This document shows, piece by piece, positions 17,047 through 26,400 of a stretch of 51,865 nucleotides of DNA (within the stretch, counting starts at the first letter, position 1; every line of letters begins with the position of its first letter). Location: contig JAIMBJ010000026.1 in NCBI GenBank assembly GCA_023511455.1, positions 1 through 51,865 on the forward strand, read 5' to 3'. The notes below the pieces were generated by a model. That model was not told the origin of the DNA. It did not search any database and saw only the letters and a list, made by a program, of their open reading frames with translations. The position numbers were made by a program, and so were the translations under genes. The DNA is from Bacillota bacterium (lineage in GTDB: Bacteria; Armatimonadota; HRBIN16).

Positions 17047-17517
17047 CTATTTCGGAGGATACACCTCGATAATCACTGCCACCTCCTGACAGTCGTAGAA
17101 CTTGGGGCAGTGTACGCATTCCGTCCACACTTTGCGGGGTAGCTCGGCGCGGTCGCACACGCGGAACCCCAGTTTCTCGAAAAACTTCGGTTTGTAGGTG
17201 AGTGCGAACACCCGCTCGACGCCGATGAGAGGAGCCTCTCGCAGGCATTCCAGCACCAGCTGCTTGCCGTAGCCTTTTCCCTGAGCCTGTTCGGCAACCG
17301 CCAGTGATTTAATCTCCGCCAGGTCGCGCCATAGCACATGAAGCGCCACACAGCCCACCACCTCGTCACCTTCTTCCACCACGAAGAAGTCGCGCAGGTT
17401 TTCATAGAACTGCGCCAGCGAGCGGTGTAGCATCTCCCCACGGTCTGCATAATAGTTGACAAGGCGTTGCATCGCCGGAACGTCCGCCGTGCGCGCCTTC
17501 CGTATAGTGCCCCTCAT
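17047..17517 (-). CDS. argA: GNAT acetyltransferase, likely short N-acetylglutamate synthase
   Basis: A 156-residue single-domain GNAT protein. The acetyl-CoA site is visible as EIKSLAVAEQAQGKGYGKQLV (Q/R-x-x-G-x-G/A type), followed by RVFALTYKPKFFEKLGF. The C-terminal VWTECVHCPKFYDCQEVAVI, with three cysteines, matches my recollection of stand-alone ArgA-like N-acetylglutamate synthases, which make the first intermediate of arginine synthesis. A generic N-acetyltransferase is the alternative. ATG 17517 lies 16 bp after the rseP stop, so it is probably the last gene of that operon. No arginine gene is nearby. Confidence 0.75.
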   Translation of the reverse strand: MRGTIRKARTADVPAMQRLVNYYADRGEMLHRSLAQFYENLRDFFVVEEGDEVVGCVALHVLWRDLAEIKSLAVAEQAQGKGYGKQLVLECLREAPLIGVERVFALTYKPKFFEKLGFRVCDRAELPRKVWTECVHCPKFYDCQEVAVIIEVYPPK

Positions 17518-17533
17518 ACCCTGTTGTTTTGTT

Positions 17534-18619
17534 CTACTGTGGGAACTTCCCTGCAATCAGGCGGTTGATGTCGTTGGCGGTGACCAGTACCAGAATGGAG
17601 AGCAGGATAGCCAGCCCGACCATCTGCACCGCCATCTGCTGTTTGGCAGTGAGACGACGCCCTCTGCGCAGCCATTCAATGAAGTAAAGCACCAGGTGTC
17701 CTCCATCCAGAATCGGGATGGGAAAGAGGTTCAGTATGCCCAGACTGATACTCAGAGCCGCCATGAAGCTGAGCACACGGTGCAGCCCCTCTTTCGCGGC
17801 AACGTGCGTCATCTGCACGATTGCCACCGGGCCACCCACGTTGTCCTTGACGTTCTTGGTGAAAAGGTGTTCGGGAATCGCCATGATGAGGTTTTTGGTG
17901 ATGCGTGTCCCTGCCACCAGCGACTCCCAGGGCGACAGCCGTTTGACCTCGAAGCCGGGTATAAATCCCAACCGCCCCTCTTTGCGAATGACCTTTTTGC
18001 CGTCCTTGACCTCTTCGACCTCGTACTCCTTCGGGGTACCGCTGAGCAGGACGTACTGGTTATCACGCTTGACGCGCACAAACAACCGCTTGCCGGGGCT
18101 GCTGTGAATCACTTTCATCATGTGTTCGCCGTCGCGGATGGGTTCCTTGTTAATCTCCACGATCACGTCGCCCATTTTCAACCCCATGCGTTCCGCTTCG
18201 GTGCCGGGCAGAACCTGTGCGACACGGTTCATGGGCTTACCGATGTCCAGCCCCACCGTCATGCCCATGATGGAGAAGATAGCATAACCCAGCAGCAAGC
18301 TCATTACAGGACCGGCAAGCACCACTGCGTTGCGCTGCCATATCGGTTTGGAGAAGAAGGTGCCCGGAGGCGGGGTCTCTTCGTGTGAGTCCATGCCGGC
18401 GATACGCACGAAGCCTCCCAGTGGGATCGGGCGGATGGTGTACTCGGTGTCACCTCTGCGTGCCAGTACAATCCACTTGGGACCAAACCCGACAGCGAAC
18501 TCTTCCACGCGCATCCCGCACCATTTCGCAACAATAAAATGACCGAACTCATGTGCGACAACGAGTATACCGATTGTGAGTAGAAAATAGAACAGGGTCT
18601 GTAACACCTGGTATTCCAA
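17534..18619 (-). CDS. rseP: Site-2 intramembrane metalloprotease RseP
   Basis: A 361-residue membrane protease. The zinc site HEFGH is at residues 23-27 in the first membrane helix, a single PDZ domain lies around residues 125-210 (VAQVLPGTEAERMGLKMGDVI), and the third ligand sits in NLFPIPILDGGH. RseP cleaves anti-sigma factors and signal-peptide remnants within the membrane. The start is taken as TTG 18619, because GAGGAGG lies 8 nt upstream; an earlier TTG at 18643 would place that ribosome site inside the gene. It follows dxr by 108 bp, which may hold its own promoter (TATAAT on the minus strand at 18688-18683). Confidence 0.92.
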   Translation of the reverse strand: MEYQVLQTLFYFLLTIGILVVAHEFGHFIVAKWCGMRVEEFAVGFGPKWIVLARRGDTEYTIRPIPLGGFVRIAGMDSHEETPPPGTFFSKPIWQRNAVVLAGPVMSLLLGYAIFSIMGMTVGLDIGKPMNRVAQVLPGTEAERMGLKMGDVIVEINKEPIRDGEHMMKVIHSSPGKRLFVRVKRDNQYVLLSGTPKEYEVEEVKDGKKVIRKEGRLGFIPGFEVKRLSPWESLVAGTRITKNLIMAIPEHLFTKNVKDNVGGPVAIVQMTHVAAKEGLHRVLSFMAALSISLGILNLFPIPILDGGHLVLYFIEWLRRGRRLTAKQQMAVQMVGLAILLSILVLVTANDINRLIAGKFPQ

Positions 18620-18727
18620 CGGCGAAACCTCCTCAACAGGCAACGATTTGCGGCGAACCGGTTGCTACCTATTCTTACGTTCATTATACCTGTTGCGCGT
18701 TTCCGATTCGCTACAAAAAGCACCAGA

Positions 18728-19870
18728 TTATGGACTTTTCCAGAGGCGTGCTTGTTCCCGCGCCCACAGGTCCACCTCTCGCACGGCTTCCAGCGTCGCG
18801 GGTTGAGGCTGATGCTTTTCCATCACGTCGCGCACACACTGTATAATGTCGGTAAAAGCGATTTCTCCCCGCAGGAATCGAGCGACAGCCACCTCGTTGG
18901 CGGCGTTCATGGCGGCGGGCATGGTGCCTCCTGCTGCCAGTGCGTCGCGCGCCACCCGCAGCGCGGGGTATCGGCGCAGGTCGGGTTCGCAGAACGTGAG
19001 CATACCGACCTCGGTCAGGTTCAAGCGGGGCAGGTGAGTATCCACCCTTTCGGGGTAGAGCAGGGCATACTGAATAGGCAAGCGCATATCCGGTAAACCC
19101 AGCTGCGCCAGCACCGAGCCATCCTGCAGTTCCACCAGCGCGTGCACGATGCTTTGCGGATGCAGCACGACCTGTATCCTGTCGGCGGGCACCCCAAAAA
19201 GCCAGTGCGCTTCGATAATCTCCAGTCCTTTATTCATCAGCGTGGCGCTGTCGATCGTGATTTTGGCTCCCATCTGCCACGTGGGATGCTGCAGGGCACG
19301 CTCTGGGGTGACGAAGGGCAGTTCTTCAAGGGGGAGATCGCGCAGTGCGCCGCCAGAAGCGGTCAGCAGGATTCGGTGCACCGAGTCAGGTCGCTCGCCC
19401 TGAAGGCACTGGAACACGGCGGAGTGCTCACTGTCGATAGGCACTACAGGCACACCATGCTGTTTCGCCAGCGACATCACGCTCTCTCCCGCCGCAACCA
19501 GTACCTCTTTGCTTGCCAGCGCGATGCTTTTACCTGCACGCAACGCAGCAACCGTCGCCGCCAGCCCGCAGACTCCAGCCACTCCCACGACCACAGTGTC
19601 CACCTCGGGCAGTGTGGCGATTGCTTGCAAGCCTTCGTCGCCGGCGTAGACGTACCAGTCGGGTTGGCGCGCGCGCAGGGCAGAAGCTGCCTGCTCGTCA
19701 GCGAGGGCGACGTGCCGCACGCCAAACTGATGAGCCTGTTGCCACAGGCGTTCGTGGTCGCGGTGGGCGGCAAGGGCTATCACCCGAATGCGGTCGGTCA
19801 GGCGCGCTACCACATCCAGACATTGTGTGCCAATAGAACCAGTGCTTCCGAGAACGGCTATCCGCTTCAT
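18728..19870 (-). CDS. dxr: 1-deoxy-D-xylulose 5-phosphate reductoisomerase
   Basis: A 380-residue enzyme, normal length, converting DXP to methylerythritol 4-phosphate with NADPH and a divalent metal, the committed step of the MEP isoprenoid pathway. Motifs: GSTGSIG dinucleotide loop at residues 8-14, IDSEHSAVFQCL carrying metal ligands, ASGGALRDLP, and NKGLEIIEAHWLF followed by LHPQSIVHALVE. The ATG overlaps the uppS stop by 4 bp (ATGA), so translation is coupled to the enzyme that consumes the pathway's product. The usual intervening cdsA is absent. Confidence 0.96.
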   Translation of the reverse strand: MKRIAVLGSTGSIGTQCLDVVARLTDRIRVIALAAHRDHERLWQQAHQFGVRHVALADEQAASALRARQPDWYVYAGDEGLQAIATLPEVDTVVVGVAGVCGLAATVAALRAGKSIALASKEVLVAAGESVMSLAKQHGVPVVPIDSEHSAVFQCLQGERPDSVHRILLTASGGALRDLPLEELPFVTPERALQHPTWQMGAKITIDSATLMNKGLEIIEAHWLFGVPADRIQVVLHPQSIVHALVELQDGSVLAQLGLPDMRLPIQYALLYPERVDTHLPRLNLTEVGMLTFCEPDLRRYPALRVARDALAAGGTMPAAMNAANEVAVARFLRGEIAFTDIIQCVRDVMEKHQPQPATLEAVREVDLWAREQARLWKSP

Positions 19871-20658
19871 CCCTCATCCAGAATGCCGCCGAACTTCCGT
19901 ACGCGGTGCTGGTAGCTCACGATGGCTTCGATGAGATGTTCTGTGCGGAAGTCGGGCCAGAGGGTGGGGGTTACCCACAGTTCCGAGTAGGCGGTTTGCC
20001 ACACAAGAAAGTTACTGACGCGCATTTCACCCGCGGTACGGATAATCAGGCTGGGGTCCGGCATATCCGGTGCGTACAGGTGCGCCCGAATGGTGGATTC
20101 ATCGATCTCTTCGGGCTGTAACTCACCCCGTCGGACGCGCTCGGCGATGGCACGCACGGCGTCTACAATCTCCGCTCGTCCGCCGTAGTTAATGGCGAGG
20201 TTCAGGATAAGGCGGTCGTTCTGTGCGGTAATCTCCATGCCGCGGCGCAGTTCTTCCTGAAGGCTGGCGGGCAGCTCATGCAGACGCCCAATGACGCGCA
20301 CCTGAATACCGTTGATGTACATCTGGCGCAGTTCCTGACGCGCCGCTTCTTCAATCAAAGCCATCAAACCGCTGGTCTCGTCCGGCGGGCGACGCCAGTT
20401 CTCGGTGCTAAAGGTGTACAGGGTCAACATCCTCACGCCGAGGTCGGCGCAGTCCTTGACCACGCGACGCACCGTTCGATAGCCCTGACGGTGCCCGACC
20501 AGACGGGGCAGACCGCGCTGTACCGCCCAGCGACCGTTGCCGTCCATGATGATAGCGATATGCTCGGGCAGTCGCGAAAAATCCACTCCTGCCTCTCGCG
20601 CTTTGACGACAGCCACGGACTGTTCGTCCGTATCAGCCTGTGAGGAGAGGGTTTCCAT
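19867..20658 (-). CDS. uppS: Undecaprenyl diphosphate synthase (cis-prenyltransferase)
   Basis: A 263-residue (Z)-prenyltransferase elongating farnesyl diphosphate to the C55 carrier for peptidoglycan. Key segments: HIAIIMDGNGRWA with catalytic Asp, GHRQGYRTVRRVVKDC, TLYTFSTENWRRP, and the C-terminal RTAGEMRVSNFLVWQTAYSE. ATG 20658 is used; a GTG three codons earlier is equally open and the ribosome-site evidence is ambiguous (GGTGAG favours the ATG). It is about 25 bp downstream of frr and overlaps dxr by 4 bp. Confidence 0.95.
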   Translation of the reverse strand: METLSSQADTDEQSVAVVKAREAGVDFSRLPEHIAIIMDGNGRWAVQRGLPRLVGHRQGYRTVRRVVKDCADLGVRMLTLYTFSTENWRRPPDETSGLMALIEEAARQELRQMYINGIQVRVIGRLHELPASLQEELRRGMEITAQNDRLILNLAINYGGRAEIVDAVRAIAERVRRGELQPEEIDESTIRAHLYAPDMPDPSLIIRTAGEMRVSNFLVWQTAYSELWVTPTLWPDFRTEHLIEAIVSYQHRVRKFGGILDEG

Positions 20659-20683
20659 CCTTCTCACCGGAGCCTTGCTCCGC

Positions 20684-22877
<2,194 letters not shown>

Positions 22878-22883
22878 TGATGC

Positions 22884-23822
22884 CTAGTCCTCCTGTGTTC
22901 GTCGTGTGCGCTGACGTTCGACCGTTTCCTCTTCTTCGAACTCGCTGTATTCCTCGTACATCCTGGCGTATTCGTCGTCCTCGCCGGGTCGAACCAGGAT
23001 ATCTTTTTCTTCTTCCTCAACCTCCTCGGCTTCCGTTTCTATTGCTTCTTCGTAGATGGCTTCGCCTTCTTCGGGTTTCTCTTCGCCTTCCGCTTCCTCA
23101 GCCTCTTCGGCAGCTTCCACCACTTCCGCGCCCTGCCACTCGACTGCCTTCACCTCGACGATAGCGTCGGCGATGCGGCTGCAAAGCAGCTTAATGGCTC
23201 GGATGGCGTCATCGTTGCCCGGAATCACGTAATCCACCTCGTCGGGGTCGCAGTTGGTGTCGACGATGGCGATGATGGGGATTTCCAGCCGGTGCGCCTC
23301 TTGCACGGCGATGTGCTCTTTCTTAAGATCGACGATGAACACGGCGTGCGGTAGCCCCGGCATATCCTTAATGCCAGCCAGTACCGAGTTCAGCTTTTCT
23401 TTCTCTTCGCGCAGCTTGGCGGCTTCCTTTTTGGGCAGGCGCTCCAGCGTGCCGTCCGCCTCCATCTTTTCGAGGTCGTTAAGGCGTTTGATGCGTTCCT
23501 GAATGGTTCTCCAGTTGGTCAACATCCCGCCCAGCCAGCGCTTGTTGACGTAAAACTGTCGGCTGCGTTCGGCGGCTTCGCGCACCGCTTCCTGCGCCTG
23601 CTTCTTGGTGCCTACGAACAGGATGTGCCCGCCGTTTTGTACCACCTCCTGCACGAACGCCTGCGCCTGTTCGAACAGCTGAAGCGTCTGGTGCAGGTCA
23701 ATGATGTAGATGCCGTTCCGCGCGCCATAGATATAGCGCTTCATCTTGGGGTTCCAGCGGCGGGTGTGATGACCGAAATGAACTCCTGCTTCCAGGAGCT
23801 CTTTCATGGTGACCGTAGCCAA
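22884..23822 (-). CDS. rpsB: Ribosomal protein S2 with long acidic C-terminal tail
   Basis: The S2 core is clear: [43 protein letters not shown] and the [19 protein letters not shown] region. TTG 23822 is the likely start, since GGAGG lies 10 nt upstream and the homology begins there; this gives 312 residues. The family is usually 230-260 residues. The extra part, from about residue 230 on, is a strongly acidic Glu-rich tail. It lies on the ribosomal small subunit and recruits S1 in other bacteria. It is first gene of the rpsB-tsf-pyrH-frr-uppS-dxr group and has a structured leader. Confidence 0.95.
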   Translation of the reverse strand: MATVTMKELLEAGVHFGHHTRRWNPKMKRYIYGARNGIYIIDLHQTLQLFEQAQAFVQEVVQNGGHILFVGTKKQAQEAVREAAERSRQFYVNKRWLGGMLTNWRTIQERIKRLNDLEKMEADGTLERLPKKEAAKLREEKEKLNSVLAGIKDMPGLPHAVFIVDLKKEHIAVQEAHRLEIPIIAIVDTNCDPDEVDYVIPGNDDAIRAIKLLCSRIADAIVEVKAVEWQGAEVVEAAEEAEEAEGEEKPEEGEAIYEEAIETEAEEVEEEEKDILVRPGEDDEYARMYEEYSEFEEEETVERQRTRRTQED

Positions 23823-23858
23823 AGCCGTTTTTCCTCCTTTGCCTTCAGGTTGTGCCTC

Positions 23859-23918
23859 CCGCTCCATCCGCCCCGTGCGCGATCCCGGGCGGGACACCGG
23901 CGCACGAGTCCGGAGCGG
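23859..23918 (-). promoter_or_regulatory. Structured rpsB leader, possible S2 autoregulatory RNA
   Basis: In the rpsB 5' region, CCGCTCC (minus 23918-23912) pairs with GGAGCGG (23865-23859), CGTGCGC (23906-23900) pairs with GCGCACG (23880-23874), and an inner TCCCG/CGGGA stem (23894-23883) closes the loop. The stacked GC-rich hairpin ends about 37 nt before the start codon. S2 represses its own operon through leader RNA in several bacteria, so that role is a reasonable inference here. Confidence 0.5.
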
Positions 23919-24091
23919 TGTGTCATCGCGTTTTGTCGCAAAGCCAGTTTACCACAAAACGGTGGGGGAATCAAGCTTCCCAACGGCGCCTGTGGTGGAA
24001 ACGCCTGTGGAGAATCCGTTGGCGATGCAGGATGCTCCGTTAGCGAGACAGAATTATTATCCTCGAAAAACATTCGGGAGGGTGTAGCCGC

Positions 24092-24979
24092 ATGAAAGTG
24101 CAAATGGGTGTTCGCGAACTGGAGCTGGGTAGCCAATATCTGGGCGAACTACGCGATTGCAACGCACTCATGGGGAATGTTCAAGCTTTGCGCGAGCGCA
24201 TGGCAGAGGATGGTTACCTGCTCATCCGCCGCTTCCATGATCCAGAGCGGGTGAAAGCGGCGCGACGTGTGCTTCTGGAAAACCTCGCTGCGAACGGACA
24301 GATCGACACGCGCTACCCACTGGACGAGGGGGTCATCGCCGAGGGGGCACGCGGGGCGTTCCTCGGCGGGGCAAAGGCGGTAACACATACGCCGGAGTTC
24401 CTGGCAGTCGTCGAATCTCCAGAAGTCATGCAGTTCTTCACCGACTTTCTGGGCGCGCCGGCAATCACCTTTAACTACAAGTGGCTCCGTGCGGTGGGTA
24501 AGGGCGAGTTTACCGGTGCCCACTACGATATCGTCTACATGGGCAGAGGAACTACCAATCTGTACACCGTCTGGACTCCTCTGGGCGATGTGCCACTCGA
24601 AAAGGGACCGCTTGCCATTCTGGAGGGGTCGCACCGACTCGAAAAGCTGAAAGAGACTTACGGACGGGTGGACGTCGACCGCGACAGGCTGCAAGGCTGG
24701 TTCTCCAATGACCCTGTCGAGATGGTGGACAAGTTTGGTGGACGATGGCTAACCACCGAGTTTGAGGCGGGCGACGCCATCATTTTCGGCATGTTTACCA
24801 TGCACGGTTCGCTGAATAACGTCACCAACACGTATCGCCTGAGTTGCGACACCCGTTACCAGCGCGCGGACGAGCCTGCAGATGAACGGTGGATTGGCGA
24901 GAACCCGAAAGGGCATGAAGTGCATGGCAAGGAAGCCCTTGAGTCCATTCAGGAAGCGCGAAAACGCTGGGGGTTGTAG
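24092..24979 (+). CDS. Phytanoyl-CoA dioxygenase-family Fe(II)/2-oxoglutarate enzyme
   Basis: A 295-residue protein beginning at ATG 24092 with GGGAGG upstream. The 2-His-1-carboxylate iron site is visible as GAHYDIVYMG (His and Asp) and TMHGSLNN (distal His), followed by RLSCDTRYQ, whose Arg would bind 2-oxoglutarate. Family members hydroxylate small molecules; PhyH-like genes are common in carbohydrate-degrading clusters of Armatimonadota and Planctomycetota, with mostly unknown substrates. It is first of a four-gene + strand cluster, with 6 bp to the next gene. Cytoplasmic; no signal peptide. Confidence 0.88.
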   Translation: MKVQMGVRELELGSQYLGELRDCNALMGNVQALRERMAEDGYLLIRRFHDPERVKAARRVLLENLAANGQIDTRYPLDEGVIAEGARGAFLGGAKAVTHTPEFLAVVESPEVMQFFTDFLGAPAITFNYKWLRAVGKGEFTGAHYDIVYMGRGTTNLYTVWTPLGDVPLEKGPLAILEGSHRLEKLKETYGRVDVDRDRLQGWFSNDPVEMVDKFGGRWLTTEFEAGDAIIFGMFTMHGSLNNVTNTYRLSCDTRYQRADEPADERWIGENPKGHEVHGKEALESIQEARKRWGL

Positions 24980-24985
24980 CCCGCC

Positions 24986-25697
24986 ATGTCCGGACAGCAC
25001 CGCCCGTCCGCTGAACAGGTAGAGGTACCGGTGCGTCTTAACCTGTCTCTCTCCGCAGGGCAGCGACGGGCGGCTGAAGAGGCTCGGCTACAGCTCGTTC
25101 ATGCCAGTTCCGGTTGGCAAACCTGGGCGCAGCAGCTGGACGGGGCCGTGTGGGCGTCAGTGCCTCTCTCCGTGCTGCGAGAAAGGTGGGCACTTCAGAT
25201 ATCCACACGACCTGCTCCCGCCATGGTCATCGCCCGGCGCGACCGCGCGACGCGACAACTGCTCATCGAAGAGGATGGGAAACCCGTTTTGCAATACAAC
25301 TACTGGACGGTGGACCGCCCTGAGCGCCACGCGCAGGTGTCTCCCGAAAACCGTATCTACTCGCGCCCGCGCAGTAACTACATCCATCCCCTCTACAGGC
25401 AAGCAGGCGTGGGCAGGTGCGTTTGGCGTCTTTCCGGGGGCGAAGGAGACAGGCGGACTGCTTATCTTCCCACATGCGGAGAACCCCCACCATCCGCCTG
25501 ACTGGGTGGAGTATCCTGACCTGAACTGGATACAGCCCACGTTTCCTGCAGCGGGGGTGCGCTACGAGTTGAAGCCGGGCAAGCCGCTGACGTTGCGCTA
25601 CAGGTTATGGGTCTGGAACGGCGAGGAACCGCCACAGGATGTGTGGCAGGCGCACTGGAATGCCTATCATCTGGCAGTCACAGGAGGAGAAACATGA
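24986..25697 (+). pseudogene. DUF6807 (PmoA-like) gene with internal deletion and frameshift
   Basis: From ATG 24986 the first frame reads to about 25385 with the family's N-terminal features, including DGKPVLQYNYWTV and SNYIHPLY. After that it turns to non-homologous sequence and stops at 25501. A second frame takes over at about 25390 and ends at 25697 with the family's C-terminal features: TGKQAWAGAFGVF, LLIFPHAENPHHPPDW and KPLTLRYRLWVWNG. Together they make about 235 codons against roughly 300 or more in relatives. The His-rich middle (HxHHRG type, from memory) is missing. A deletion that also shifted the frame explains this; an assembly collapse would look the same. Confidence 0.7.
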
Positions 25698-26322
25698 GCA
25701 AGGTCTCACGGCGTACGTTCCTTCAAGCGGGTGTAGGCGCAGCGCTTGCTTTGCCGGTGGTGGTACCTGACAGGCAAACGGCCCAGCCGTACCATTACCG
25801 CATCGATCTTTTTTTAGCCAAACAGGGAGGCGGTATATCGATCTTGCGTCTGAGATGAGGCGCATCGCCTGGAAGGACGGATGGGCATGGGTAGAGGTCA
25901 TAGGGGAAAACTACGTTGCCGACATCGCTGCGCTTTTGCAGAAGGAGGGGAGTCGGTGGTACGTTCGCGGTATTGTAAACCCTGCATACGTGACCTGTCC
26001 AGACGAACACACCTGTCTCGATGTGCTGGCTTACCTGTACCGTATCTTTCAGGCAAAGGCGGCTGCCGCGCCGCGGGATATATTCCCTGAAGTCCACCCC
26101 GAACGGGAGGCGATGCTGCGTGCGCTGCGGAAGGCAATCCCTGTCGAGCGGGTGGTGCTTCTGGTAAGGGAGTTCGAAATGCAGGGAGACAGGGTGCGCG
26201 TCACGGTGCACCCACGCAGTCCAATTGGCATGGAGCAGTACGAACCCGTGACGGCGGTCATGCAGAAGGAAGGAACCGTTTGGGGTGTCGGTTCGTTAGA
26301 CACCGCACGCGAGGAAGAATGA
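25694..26322 (+). pseudogene. Tat-exported protein split by a frameshift at a T7 run
   Basis: ATG 25694 (AGGAGGAG upstream) opens a Tat signal, SRRTFLQAG followed by a hydrophobic stretch, but this frame stops at 25858 after 54 residues. The neighbouring frame is protein-like from the T run (25809-25815) onward: SQTGRRYIDLASEMRR, then AWKDGWAWVEVIGENYVADIA to a stop at 26322. Adding one T would fuse the two into about 209 residues. A downstream ATG at 25855 overlaps the first stop (ATGA), so separate translation of the second part is possible but would lose export. Two Cys (VTCPDEHTC) follow. No known family was recognised. Confidence 0.65.
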
Positions 26323-26400
26323 CCCATCCTGCAAGTCTACTCCCGGCTTACGGCAGAGGGGCGTGTTTATTTCCGACGCATCACCAAACTGGAGGTATTC

